Of a DNA stretch of 64,000 bases, positions 8,348-16,696 are shown piece after piece. The notes beneath the pieces were generated by a model. It ran no database searches. It was not told where the DNA came from and was given only the letters and a program-made list of their open reading frames with translations. Source of the stretch: Diaphorobacter sp. HDW4B (GTDB lineage: Bacteria; Pseudomonadota; Gammaproteobacteria; Burkholderiales; Burkholderiaceae_C); assembly GCF_011305535.1 (NCBI RefSeq), contig NZ_CP049905.1:310001-374000 (forward strand). The letters run 5' to 3'. Every line of letters begins with the position of its first letter. The stretch's first letter is position 1. The position numbers and the translations under genes were made by a program.

Positions 8348-10630
8348 TCACTCACCTCCTCCCACCCGGATGACCGGGAGACGGACGTTCGCGACACCTC
8401 GCAAGGGAACCTCTACGCTGGCGCTGCGTGCAGGTGCGGGCCCCCAAGGCAGGGGCACGCTCTCTGCGCGCAACGACAGTTGATGACCGCCTGTGGCGAC
8501 CATCGGAAATTCGAATTGACCGGACGCATCGGTCATGACGCGATAGCGGCCATCCAGGATGACTTCGACATTGGCCACGCCGCTCTCGCCAGCTTGCTGC
8601 TCACCGTCGTTGTTGGCATCCATGTACACAACGCCGCGCACCGTGCCGCCACCAGCGGCTGAGCCTTCACGCTGCCCGGCCACACTCAGCGCCCGGCCCT
8701 TGCTGCCATCCCAGCGCAAGTAGACATAGGCCGACTTCTCGTTGGTGCGGGTCATCAGCGCATTGGGCAGACCCGCAATGTTCTGCATCTGCATACGTGC
8801 CTGATTCAGATTGACGGAGGCACCCAGATGCCACCCATTGCCCAGCGTCGCTTCCGAATTGACGCTGCCGGACAGGCCCCGGCTGGTGAACAGATTGCTC
8901 GAACGCGATGTGTAGCGCAGCGTGCCCGAGATGTTCCAGGTGGAGTTGATCCAATAGCGTCCGAGCAGTCCAGCCGTGGGATAGGTCTGGGCGTTGCCGC
9001 CACTGCGGTCGCGTGCATAGCCCAGCGTGCTGGTCAACTCCGGGCGCATGGTTTCGTACTTGCCGGTGATCCAGTCCTGTTCCCACTGAATTTCTTCACC
9101 CGTGGCGGTCGCATCATTGGTGACAAGCGCCTGATTGCGCCAGACATTCAGCCGCCAGCGTGTGGGCGCCCAATCGAAATACCGCGTCTGGTAGAACGCA
9201 TTGGCCTGCAGGCTGCGCTGCCCGTCGGTCAGCACGTTCTGTGACGCATCGAAACGGCGCTGGCTATTCCAGTTGGCACTGGCACCCACCACATCATTGC
9301 GGTTGATGCGGTATTGGGCATTGCCATAGACACCCCACTGCCTGGAGTTCTGGCGATTGCTTTCCTTGTCCGGGTTGTACAGCACGGCGTCCACGCCTAA
9401 CCCCCAGGACAGCCGAGCGGTGTTGCCATCCATGCGCCAGTAGGCGCCCCGGTTGTCCGAGGAGATAAGGTTGTCGCCAAAGCGCAGATTGGGGTCCGCC
9501 TGATAGAGCCCGAACTCATGGCGCAGTCCCGCCAGGCGCACGCTGGCCTCCAGAAATGCACCATCCGCACGATTGTTGCGCCCTGCAATGTTCGCGCCCG
9601 TCTGGCTGTGCATCCACGTCAGCCGCCAGCGATAGTCGCCATCCTTCACCGGATCGGCACCGAAGCCAATGGCCGCCGCCATGGAGGACACGCTTTCGAC
9701 CGACTGGGGCAGACGGTAGTCGGTGTAGTAGGAGGAAAGACTGTAGAGGTTCTGAGGCACCTGGCTAGCCTGACTGAGCTGGAGCCCACCATAGATGCCG
9801 TTGGCCAGGCGCTTTGTGGCCCCCAACCACGAGAGTGTTCCACCAAAGCTTTCGAATCCGGGGTAAGGCCCCCCAATCAATCGCCCACGGTCGCCCACGC
9901 CAGCGGTGACGTCAAAATCCGACCCGTAGAGGCGCGTGCCTGCGCCACGCACCACGCTGCTGCCAAGGAACAAACGATAGTTGCGTCGCAGCGCTTCCGT
10001 GGTGTCCGCATACTGATCGCCCAAAGCGGAATCGGCAAACACGCCAGCCGTGACCGGCAAGCCATAGTTGCGCAGCGTCAAGCGAGCGCTGCTGCGCTGA
10101 ACGGCATAGCCGAGCACGCCGCCATTGAACCCCTCGTCACCATTGCGAAAGCGCCCTTCTGCCTGAAGATTCCATTCGCCGTAGTTCAAGGTTTGCTGCG
10201 TGAAATAGACCCGCTGCCCGAATTCGTTGGCTCGGTTGTGCAGTCCGCCAGAACCGTTGTAGCTGGAGAAGCCGTAGCGGGACTCCATGCCAAACGTGCG
10301 CAAACCCAGTCCGTCGTCGCTCATCTGAGCCGACGCATCGGATGACTCCAGCTCGGACAATGCACTCGCGTCCATCACCTTGTCCTCATAGGCTGCAGGC
10401 TGTGCTTCCATCTGCTTGCGCACCCGCTGTCGCTCAGCCTGCAGCGGCGTCAGCGACTCGATCTGCGCAACCGTCTGACCAACCCTTGAAGGCTCCGCCG
10501 CTGCACGTGGAGCAAATCCCGTCCCGAAACCGGCAACCAGCAACGCCAATGCCTGACAGCCCGGGGCCGCCAGCGTGCACAGGCGCTTTTGCTGTGCGAG
10601 AGGGGAAAGAACCAGAGAAAAAATTTTCAA
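8348..10630 (-). CDS. Atypical outer-membrane barrel / usher-like protein with C-terminal Ig-like domain
   Basis: A 760-aa exported protein. An N-terminal signal (ALALLVAGFGTGFAPRAAAEP, ending near residue 47) is followed by about 600 residues of alternating aromatic/glycine beta strands typical of an outer-membrane barrel (for example RYGFSSYNGSGG and YGGLQLSQASQVPQNLYSLSSYY). The last ~100 residues (from GGGTVRGVVYMDANNDGEQQ) form an SdrD-B/carboxypeptidase-regulatory-like Ig domain. I see none of the usual FimD/PapC signatures. It lies first in an operon with a PapD-like chaperone and pilin-like subunits, so an usher role is likely. The start is TTG at 10630: an in-frame stop lies only three codons upstream, and GAGG abuts the TTG. 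Confidence 0.7.
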   Translation of the reverse strand: MKIFSLVLSPLAQQKRLCTLAAPGCQALALLVAGFGTGFAPRAAAEPSRVGQTVAQIESLTPLQAERQRVRKQMEAQPAAYEDKVMDASALSELESSDASAQMSDDGLGLRTFGMESRYGFSSYNGSGGLHNRANEFGQRVYFTQQTLNYGEWNLQAEGRFRNGDEGFNGGVLGYAVQRSSARLTLRNYGLPVTAGVFADSALGDQYADTTEALRRNYRLFLGSSVVRGAGTRLYGSDFDVTAGVGDRGRLIGGPYPGFESFGGTLSWLGATKRLANGIYGGLQLSQASQVPQNLYSLSSYYTDYRLPQSVESVSSMAAAIGFGADPVKDGDYRWRLTWMHSQTGANIAGRNNRADGAFLEASVRLAGLRHEFGLYQADPNLRFGDNLISSDNRGAYWRMDGNTARLSWGLGVDAVLYNPDKESNRQNSRQWGVYGNAQYRINRNDVVGASANWNSQRRFDASQNVLTDGQRSLQANAFYQTRYFDWAPTRWRLNVWRNQALVTNDATATGEEIQWEQDWITGKYETMRPELTSTLGYARDRSGGNAQTYPTAGLLGRYWINSTWNISGTLRYTSRSSNLFTSRGLSGSVNSEATLGNGWHLGASVNLNQARMQMQNIAGLPNALMTRTNEKSAYVYLRWDGSKGRALSVAGQREGSAAGGGTVRGVVYMDANNDGEQQAGESGVANVEVILDGRYRVMTDASGQFEFPMVATGGHQLSLRAESVPLPWGPAPARSASVEVPLRGVANVRLPVIRVGGGE

Positions 10631-11075
10631 CCTCGATCAACGTGATTGCTGCTCAATCACTCAAAAATGATAGTTAAATACGATTGGATCAAATACTAAA
10701 CCAGAAGTGAGCAATCGTGTAATAGATTGCAAAAATATTTCTTTTTGTGAATTTCGTAAGCTGGAAGAATTCCACTCACGCTGTCAGACAAGATGCCGCA
10801 AGGGCTCCACACGCAACAACGAAAAAATTGACTCAAGTCAATTCACGAATAACGCACGGTCGTGCGAAACGGATGACGGAGTTACAACTAAATTTGCGTG
10901 CATTGCAGCAATTTCGCAAGTGCAAGCGCGGCAGGGCAATGAAAAAATGCGCCACGAAGGCGCATGAAAATAGTCAACCTCTATTTTTTGTGAGCACCGG
11001 GGAAAGCGCCTGCCTGCATCTCCCCGCTCATCCCGCATCGTGAAGTCAGGCCCGCGCCAAGGCGGGCCAGAACAT
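10631..11075. promoter_or_regulatory. AT-rich regulatory region upstream of the fibre operon
   Basis: About 445 bases without a credible gene and clearly more AT-rich than the surroundings between 10660 and 10980. It holds three short inverted repeats: GTGATTG/CAATCAC (10642-10660), GCAATC/GATTGC (10711-10730) and an AATTGACT/AGTCAATT palindrome (10826-10843). The fibre-operon promoter must be here, but I could not pick a convincing -35/-10 pair. A G/C-rich hairpin (GGCCCGC 11049-11055, GCGGGCC 11062-11068) follows the Bug gene end without a T-tract. Confidence 0.45.
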
Positions 11076-12089
11076 TCAATCCAGCGACACACCAGTGCTC
11101 TTGACCACCGAATCCCAGCGCGCGATTTCCTTCTTGATGTACGCGCCGTACTCCGCAGGCGTGGAGCCCAGCGGTTCGGTGCTTTGGATCGCGAGCTTCT
11201 TGAGCACTTCGGGGTCTTTGAGCGCCTTGTTGATGGCGGCGTTCAGCTTGTCGACCACTTCCTTGGGCGTCTTGGCCGGAACCATCACGCCTTGCCACGC
11301 GCCCGACTCGTAACCCGTCATGCCGCTTTCGGCGAGCGTCGGGGCTTGCGGGAAATTGGGCAGTCGCTTGGACGTGGACACCGCCAGCAGCTTGAGCTTG
11401 CCGTCCTTGATGAAGGCAGAGACGGAGTTGATGGTGTCGGTCAGAAAGTCGATCTGCCCCGCGACCAGATCCACGTCGGCTGGGGCGCTGCCCTTGTACG
11501 GCACATGGGTGGCCTCGATCCCGTAGTGCTGCACCAGTTGAAACGCCGCGAGATGCGTGACATTGCCGTTGCCTGCCGAGCCGTAGGAGAGCTTGCCTTT
11601 TTGGTCCTTGGCGTACTTCACGAACTCGGCCACCGAGTTGACCGGCGCCTTGGGGTTGACGACCAGCGCCAGCGGCACGACGGCGGTGAGCGCGACCGGA
11701 GCCAGCTCGGTGTTCACGTTGTAGCTGAGCTTTTTGTACAGCGCCGGGCTGAGCGCGATCGACGAAGTGTTGTAGAGCACCGTGTAGCCATCGGCCGCCG
11801 CCTTGGCGACGAAGGCGTTGCCTATATTGCCGTTCGCGCCGGGTTTGTTGTCCACGATGACGGACTGACCCAGTTGCTCGCCCACGTTCTGCGCCAGCAC
11901 GCGGGCAACCATGTCGGTGGGGCCTCCGGGCGGGAACGGCACGACCAGCGTGATCGGCTTGCTGGGCCAGGTGTCGGCATGGGCAGCCATGGGCATGGCG
12001 GCGCAGGTGGCGAGTCCCAGCATGGCCAGTTGCAGCATGTGGCGACGTGGAAGGTTCTGGTGATTCGTGTGGTCCGTGTGTTTGGGCAT
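11076..12089 (-). CDS. Bug/TctC family tripartite tricarboxylate transporter substrate-binding protein
   Basis: A 337-aa periplasmic solute-binding protein. The N-terminus has RRHMLQLAMLGLATCAAMPMAAHAD as signal peptide, followed by the Bug hallmark WPSKPITLVVPFPPGGPTDMVAR, the VDNKPGANGNIGNAFVAKAAADGYT block and a VPYKGSAPADVDLVAGQID motif. Bug proteins bind carboxylates or aromatic acids. No TctA/TctB membrane genes are present, as is common for Bug expansions in Burkholderiales. It is the last gene of a three-gene unit with MaoC-like and CaiB-like enzymes, so its ligand may be the free acid that the CoA-transferase activates (inference). Confidence 0.92.
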   Translation of the reverse strand: MPKHTDHTNHQNLPRRHMLQLAMLGLATCAAMPMAAHADTWPSKPITLVVPFPPGGPTDMVARVLAQNVGEQLGQSVIVDNKPGANGNIGNAFVAKAAADGYTVLYNTSSIALSPALYKKLSYNVNTELAPVALTAVVPLALVVNPKAPVNSVAEFVKYAKDQKGKLSYGSAGNGNVTHLAAFQLVQHYGIEATHVPYKGSAPADVDLVAGQIDFLTDTINSVSAFIKDGKLKLLAVSTSKRLPNFPQAPTLAESGMTGYESGAWQGVMVPAKTPKEVVDKLNAAINKALKDPEVLKKLAIQSTEPLGSTPAEYGAYIKKEIARWDSVVKSTGVSLD

Positions 12090-12134
12090 GTTGCTTGTCT
12101 CCTTGATTGGTCGTGATGGAAAGTCGGTAGGTGC

Positions 12135-12623
12135 TCAGCGCCCCGCCAGCAATCGCACGGCGGTGTATTCCATGACGACTTCGCGCCGCTGGTTGTAGAC
12201 GGTGATCTTCGATGTGACGACCGCGCGGTTGTTCTTGCTGGTCGGGCGGATGTCGGTGACTTCGACCAACGCCTGAATCGTGTCGCCAACGATGACAGGA
12301 CCGAGGATCTTCTGGTGCAGCTCCAGCATCGCCAGCCCCGTTCCCTGAATCATCGATTGCAGGATGAAGCCTTCGATCAGCGTGTAAGTGAGCGCGCCCG
12401 GAACAGGTCGCCCCTTGATCGCGCCCTCGTCGAATTCGGCATCGATGAAGATGGCTTCGAGCATGCCGGTCACATTGATGAAGCCGACGAGATCGGCTTC
12501 GGTGATCGTGCGGCGGAAGGTGCGCCATTGCTGGCCGACCACGATGTCTTGCCAGTAGACGCCCTGCCCCATGCGCGCGATGCTGTTCAGTTGATCGGCG
12601 TTGGCGATCTGGGTGGTGGCCAT
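12135..12623 (-). CDS. MaoC-like hot-dog dehydratase family protein
   Basis: A 162-aa hot-dog fold protein related to MaoC/(R)-specific enoyl-CoA hydratases, recognisable from YWQDIVVGQQWRTFRRTITEADLVGFINVTGM, GRPVPGALTYTLIEGF and KILGPVIVGDTIQALVEVTDIRPTSKNNRAVV. In classic members the first block is followed by an N-P-x-H-x-D segment with the catalytic His. Here the equivalent reads MLEAIFIDAEF and the His is absent. It may be a divergent hydratase or a structural homologue. It sits four bases from the CaiB stop and 45 bases before the Bug gene, so it is cotranscribed. Confidence 0.8.
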   Translation of the reverse strand: MATTQIANADQLNSIARMGQGVYWQDIVVGQQWRTFRRTITEADLVGFINVTGMLEAIFIDAEFDEGAIKGRPVPGALTYTLIEGFILQSMIQGTGLAMLELHQKILGPVIVGDTIQALVEVTDIRPTSKNNRAVVTSKITVYNQRREVVMEYTAVRLLAGR

Positions 12624-12626
12624 GGT

Positions 12627-13838
12627 TCAGGTTTCCTTTTTTTGTTGGGTTTGAAGTGCGGCAATGGCGGCATCGCTCAGGCCCGCTTGCCTGAGCAGCT
12701 CCTGCGTGTGCTCGCCCAGCCGCGGCGGCATGGTGATCGGGGCCTGCGCGCCATCCATGCGCACGGAGGAACGTGGAAAGCGCAGCTTGCCCATGGCCGC
12801 ATCGCTCAGCGACACAAAGAAATCCGTCGCCTGCAGATGCGCATCGCTCATCAGGTCATCGAGCCGCGCCACCGCCGCTGCGGGAATCTCCAATCGCTCG
12901 CACACTTCCAGCCAGTGCGCGGTGTCGCGCTGCTTCACAAAACTGCCGAGCAGGTCAAGCAGTTGATCGATATGGCGCGTGCGCGCGGCCTGATTGGCAA
13001 AGCGCTCATCGCTTGCGATGGCGGGCTGACCCACCGATTCGAAGAAGCGCTGCCAATGCTGATCGGTGTACGGCATCATGCAGACATAGCCGTCCAGCGT
13101 CTTGTACGGCCTGCGCGATTTGGCCATCACGCGCGGATAACCGGGCGGACTTTGCGGCGGGTTGAAATGCTGGCCGTAGAAATGCTCGACGAGGTTGAAA
13201 CCCACCATGGTTTCGTACATCGGCACCTCAACAAAACAGCCCTCGCCCGTGCGCTCGCGCTGGAACAAGGCGGCCAGAATCGCATGCGCTCCCACCAGCC
13301 CGCAGGTCTTGTCAGCGGCGATGGTCGGCAGATAGCGCGCTTCGCCGATCTGCCGGTCCATCAGATCGGCCAACCCGCTCATGCCCTGAATCACATCGTC
13401 GTAGGCCGGCATGCCCGCGTAAGGCCCTGCCTCGCCAAAGCCATGCATGCCCACGTAGATAAGACGCGGAAACTTCGCGCGCAGCGTGTCCTTGTCGAGC
13501 CCGAGTTTCGCGAGCTTCTGCGGACGCATGCTGTGCATGAACACGTCGGCGGTAGCGATCAGCGCCTGCAACGCTTCCTGCGCATTCGGCTGCTTGAGAT
13601 CGAGCATCACGCTTTTCTTGCTGCGGTTGCTGCCGAGAAACATCGCGGCCATGCCCTTTTCCACGGCGGGGCCGGTGTGGCGCGTGGAATCACCCGTTGG
13701 CGGTTCAATCTTGATGACCTCGGCCCCGTAGTCAGCCAGCACCTGGCTGCTCATCGGACCGAAGATCACACTGGAAAGGTCGAGCACGCGCACGCCGGCC
13801 AAGGGGCCCTGGTACGCCAAAGAGGTCTGCATCAGCAC
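12627..13838 (-). CDS. CaiB/BaiF family (class III) CoA-transferase
   Basis: A protein of about 403 aa that moves CoA between acyl-CoA and a free carboxylic acid. Family marks: GVRVLDLSSVIFGPMSSQVLADYGAEVIKIE at the N-terminus, SNRSKKSVMLDLK, and PAYDDVIQGMSGL, whose aspartate matches the catalytic Asp of formyl-CoA transferase. The start is either GTG at 13838 or ATG at 13832. GGAG spacing slightly favours the ATG. It is the first gene of the CaiB-MaoC-Bug unit, which looks like uptake, activation and hydration of an organic acid. Substrate unknown. Confidence 0.9.
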   Translation of the reverse strand: MLMQTSLAYQGPLAGVRVLDLSSVIFGPMSSQVLADYGAEVIKIEPPTGDSTRHTGPAVEKGMAAMFLGSNRSKKSVMLDLKQPNAQEALQALIATADVFMHSMRPQKLAKLGLDKDTLRAKFPRLIYVGMHGFGEAGPYAGMPAYDDVIQGMSGLADLMDRQIGEARYLPTIAADKTCGLVGAHAILAALFQRERTGEGCFVEVPMYETMVGFNLVEHFYGQHFNPPQSPPGYPRVMAKSRRPYKTLDGYVCMMPYTDQHWQRFFESVGQPAIASDERFANQAARTRHIDQLLDLLGSFVKQRDTAHWLEVCERLEIPAAAVARLDDLMSDAHLQATDFFVSLSDAAMGKLRFPRSSVRMDGAQAPITMPPRLGEHTQELLRQAGLSDAAIAALQTQQKKET

Positions 13839-13961
13839 TGTCTCCTGAATCTAGTAGTGCGTGTTGTCAGACCTATGTTCGATACCTTTCTCGTTATTGT
13901 CCAATTCGATTTGGTGTGATCTCGATACTTTTTCAATATCAGGCAGCACGCTGCAGACTGG

Positions 13962-15101
13962 TCACCGCCTGAACTGCCCGTTCGCATCGATGATGGACAG
14001 GTCCACAAAGCTCAGACCCGTACGGTCGTTCGGCCCGTAGCCCACTTCCAGCCCGCCCAGATCGAAGTGATTCATGCCCGACAGCGCCGCCACTACCTTC
14101 TCGCGCGTGGGCTTGGGGCCCGCGCGGCGCAGGCCTTCGACCAGCACCTTGGCCGATGCAAAGCCTTCCATCACCGAAGGCGAGATCGTCACCCCGCCAT
14201 CGGCCTTGGCCAGCGCCGCGGCCTCGCGGTTGATGGCATAGCCCATGGAGCGCTCGTTGGGAAACACCTGCGTCACGATCACACCGCGCACGGCCTCGCC
14301 CAACTGCTTGGCGAAGCCTGAAGAAGCGTTGTTCGACACCGTGACGACCTGCATCGCCGAGCCCGCTTTGCGCAGCGCCTTGACACCGTCGCTCACCGCC
14401 ACGCTGGAGCCAATCCAGATCACGGCCTGTGCGTTTTCCTTGATGAGCTGCGGCACGATCGCTGCGTAATCGGGCTTGCTGCGATCAGCCTTGATGACCG
14501 TGACGGGCTCCAGCTTGGTCTGCTTGAAACCCTTCATCGCGCCCGCCAGACAGTCTTCGCCAAAGCTGTCGTCCACATGCACCATGGCAATGCGGTTCAG
14601 GCCCAGCGTGTGCAGATGCTCGACGGCCTTTTCGGTTTCGGCCTGATAGCTGGAGCGCACGTTGAACACCAGCGGATTGACCGGCTGGTGAAACACCATC
14701 GCCCCGGTGGATGGCGCGACGAGCGCAATGTTGTACTTGGCGAGCAACGGCAGAATGGCCTGCGTGTGCGGTGTGGCGCGGCTCATGAACAGCGCAACCA
14801 CGTTGTCCTGCTCGATCAGGCGCTGCGCGTTCTCGCCCGCGAGCTTGGGCTCGAACTTGTCATCCAGCGTGATCAGCTTGATCTTTTCGCCGTTCACACC
14901 GCCCTTGGCATTCACGCTGTTCAGATACAAATTCACGCCCTGCAGCGTCTCCCCCACACTGGCCGCCACCGGGCCGGTCACCGCCGTGGTCTGACCGATC
15001 AGAATGTCGGCCCAAGCGGGTGTTGCGCCAAGCAAAGCGAGCAAAACCGCCATGGGAAAACAGCCACGCATAGGCCTGCGTGAGAGGTAACGCTGCATCA
15101 T
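13962..15101 (-). CDS. ABC transporter substrate-binding protein, Leu/Ile/Val (branched-chain) type
   Basis: A 379-aa periplasmic-binding-fold (type I) protein. The signal peptide contains MRGCFPMAVLLALLGATPAWAD, and the mature protein has ILIGQTTAVTGPVAASVGE, VNAKGGVNGEKIKLITLDD and the VHVDDSFGEDCLAGAMKGF cleft segment. ATGATG at 15101/15098 follows a strong AAAGGAGAC site. I started at the first. No LIV-type permease or ATPase genes are adjacent, so it is an orphan receptor here. Such proteins in Burkholderiales often bind aromatic or amide compounds rather than amino acids, so the ligand cannot be assigned. Confidence 0.9.
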   Translation of the reverse strand: MMQRYLSRRPMRGCFPMAVLLALLGATPAWADILIGQTTAVTGPVAASVGETLQGVNLYLNSVNAKGGVNGEKIKLITLDDKFEPKLAGENAQRLIEQDNVVALFMSRATPHTQAILPLLAKYNIALVAPSTGAMVFHQPVNPLVFNVRSSYQAETEKAVEHLHTLGLNRIAMVHVDDSFGEDCLAGAMKGFKQTKLEPVTVIKADRSKPDYAAIVPQLIKENAQAVIWIGSSVAVSDGVKALRKAGSAMQVVTVSNNASSGFAKQLGEAVRGVIVTQVFPNERSMGYAINREAAALAKADGGVTISPSVMEGFASAKVLVEGLRRAGPKPTREKVVAALSGMNHFDLGGLEVGYGPNDRTGLSFVDLSIIDANGQFRR

Positions 15102-15285
15102 GTCTCCTTTGTGTTCAGACAGCCGCTGATGCCCCGGGTAGGTGCATCGCCCGCGAAGCATATCCTCACATCTGGAGACAATCAGCAGGGTTTACGATGT
15201 GCATTCTTACAACCCAAGTGCATCAACGAACTGGGCTATAAATGCCAGCTTCCGACATCGCAAAGCCCCTTTGGCAGATACAGTC

Positions 15286-16488
15286 TTACCAGTTGCCTTC
15301 GCGCTCGGGTGACGAGGTGATGCGGTGGATCGACAGGTCGGCACCATCGAATTCCTCCTCTTGCGTCAGGCGCAGCCCCACGGTTTTCTTGAGCACGCCA
15401 TAGACCACAAAGCCACCGGCAAGCGCCCAGGCCACCCCCATCAGCGTGCCGATGAGCTGCGCGCCCAAATGCACCCCGCCCAACCCGCCAAAGGCCTTGG
15501 CTCCGAAGATGCCCGCCGCGATGCCACCCCACGCGCCGCACAACCCATGCAGTGGCCAGACACCCAGCACGTCATCGATCTTCAGCTTGTTCTGCGTGAG
15601 CGTGAACATGTAGACGAACAGCACGCCAGCCACGGCGCCCACGACCAGCGCACCAATGGGGTGCATCAGGTCGGAGCCCGCGCACACCGCCACCAGCCCC
15701 GCCAACGGACCGTTGTGCACAAAGCCGGGGTCGTTCTTGCCCATCACCAAAGCCGCCAGCGTGCCGCCCACCATGGCCATCAGCGAATTCACGGCCACCA
15801 GACCGGAAATCTTGTCCAGCGTCTGCGCACTCATCACGTTGAAACCGAACCAGCCCACCGTGAGAATCCACGCGCCCAGCGCCAGAAACGGAATGCTCGA
15901 CGGCGGCGTCGCAGCAATGCCGCCATCACGGCGGTAGCGATTGCGGCGCGCGCCCAGCAGCCACACGGCACCCAGCGCAATCCAGCCACCCACAGCGTGC
16001 ACCACCACGCTGCCCGCGAAGTCATGGAACTCCACGCCCGTCAGCGACTTGATCCACGCCTGCACGCCAAAGTGCCCGTTCCATGCGATCCCTTCGAAGA
16101 ACGGATACACGAACCCAACAATCACGGCCGTGGCGATCAGTTGTGGCCAAAACTTGGCCCGCTCCGCAATGCCGCCCGAAATGATCGCCGGAATGGCCGC
16201 CGCAAACGTCAGCAGAAAGAAGAACTTGACCAGCGCATAGCCGTTGTTCTGCGCCAGCTGCTCGGCCCCCACAAAGAACCCCGTGCCATAGGCCACCGCA
16301 TACCCCACCGCGAAATACACCACGGTGGAAACCGAAAAATCGACCAGGATCTTGACCAGTGCATTGACCTGATTCTTGCCCCGAACGGTGCCCAGCTCCA
16401 GAAATGCAAACCCCGCATGCATGGCCAGAACCATGACCGCGCCCATCAAAATGAACAAGGCATCCGCGCCCTGTTTAAGTGCATCCAT
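15286..16488 (-). CDS. amt: Ammonium transporter Amt
   Basis: A 400-aa polytopic membrane protein of the Amt/Mep/Rh family. The pore twin-histidines are visible: H164 in GSVVVHAVGG and H314 in WPLHGLCGAWGG. So is the structural Asp in EFHDFAG (156). It begins MDALKQGADALFILMGAVMVLAMHAG. The ATG at 16488 is preceded by GGAG seven bases away. The longer upstream frame lacks membrane character. No glnK/glnB gene is adjacent, unlike the common glnK-amtB pair, so PII control would have to come from elsewhere. Confidence 0.93.
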   Translation of the reverse strand: MDALKQGADALFILMGAVMVLAMHAGFAFLELGTVRGKNQVNALVKILVDFSVSTVVYFAVGYAVAYGTGFFVGAEQLAQNNGYALVKFFFLLTFAAAIPAIISGGIAERAKFWPQLIATAVIVGFVYPFFEGIAWNGHFGVQAWIKSLTGVEFHDFAGSVVVHAVGGWIALGAVWLLGARRNRYRRDGGIAATPPSSIPFLALGAWILTVGWFGFNVMSAQTLDKISGLVAVNSLMAMVGGTLAALVMGKNDPGFVHNGPLAGLVAVCAGSDLMHPIGALVVGAVAGVLFVYMFTLTQNKLKIDDVLGVWPLHGLCGAWGGIAAGIFGAKAFGGLGGVHLGAQLIGTLMGVAWALAGGFVVYGVLKKTVGLRLTQEEEFDGADLSIHRITSSPEREGNW

Positions 16489-16696
16489 CTCACACTCCAG
16501 CTCAAATTTGGTACTTGTTGGTGCGAACTTGCGTTCGAGATACGCAACGCACTGCAATCAAGCAAAAAATGCGCCAAAGCGGGGCCATCATCTATACAGC
16601 CATCCAAACCAGTGCAATATTCCTATCGACAAGCCGATTCATGCACCTTGATCGAGCTTTGGCGACAAAAGGGAACCGCACCAAATTGGTGCGATA

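Noticed and set aside
10707-11043. Two overlapping plus-strand frames in the AT-rich leader of the fibre operon
   Set aside because: No ribosome site, no recognisable domain, low-GC intergenic composition.
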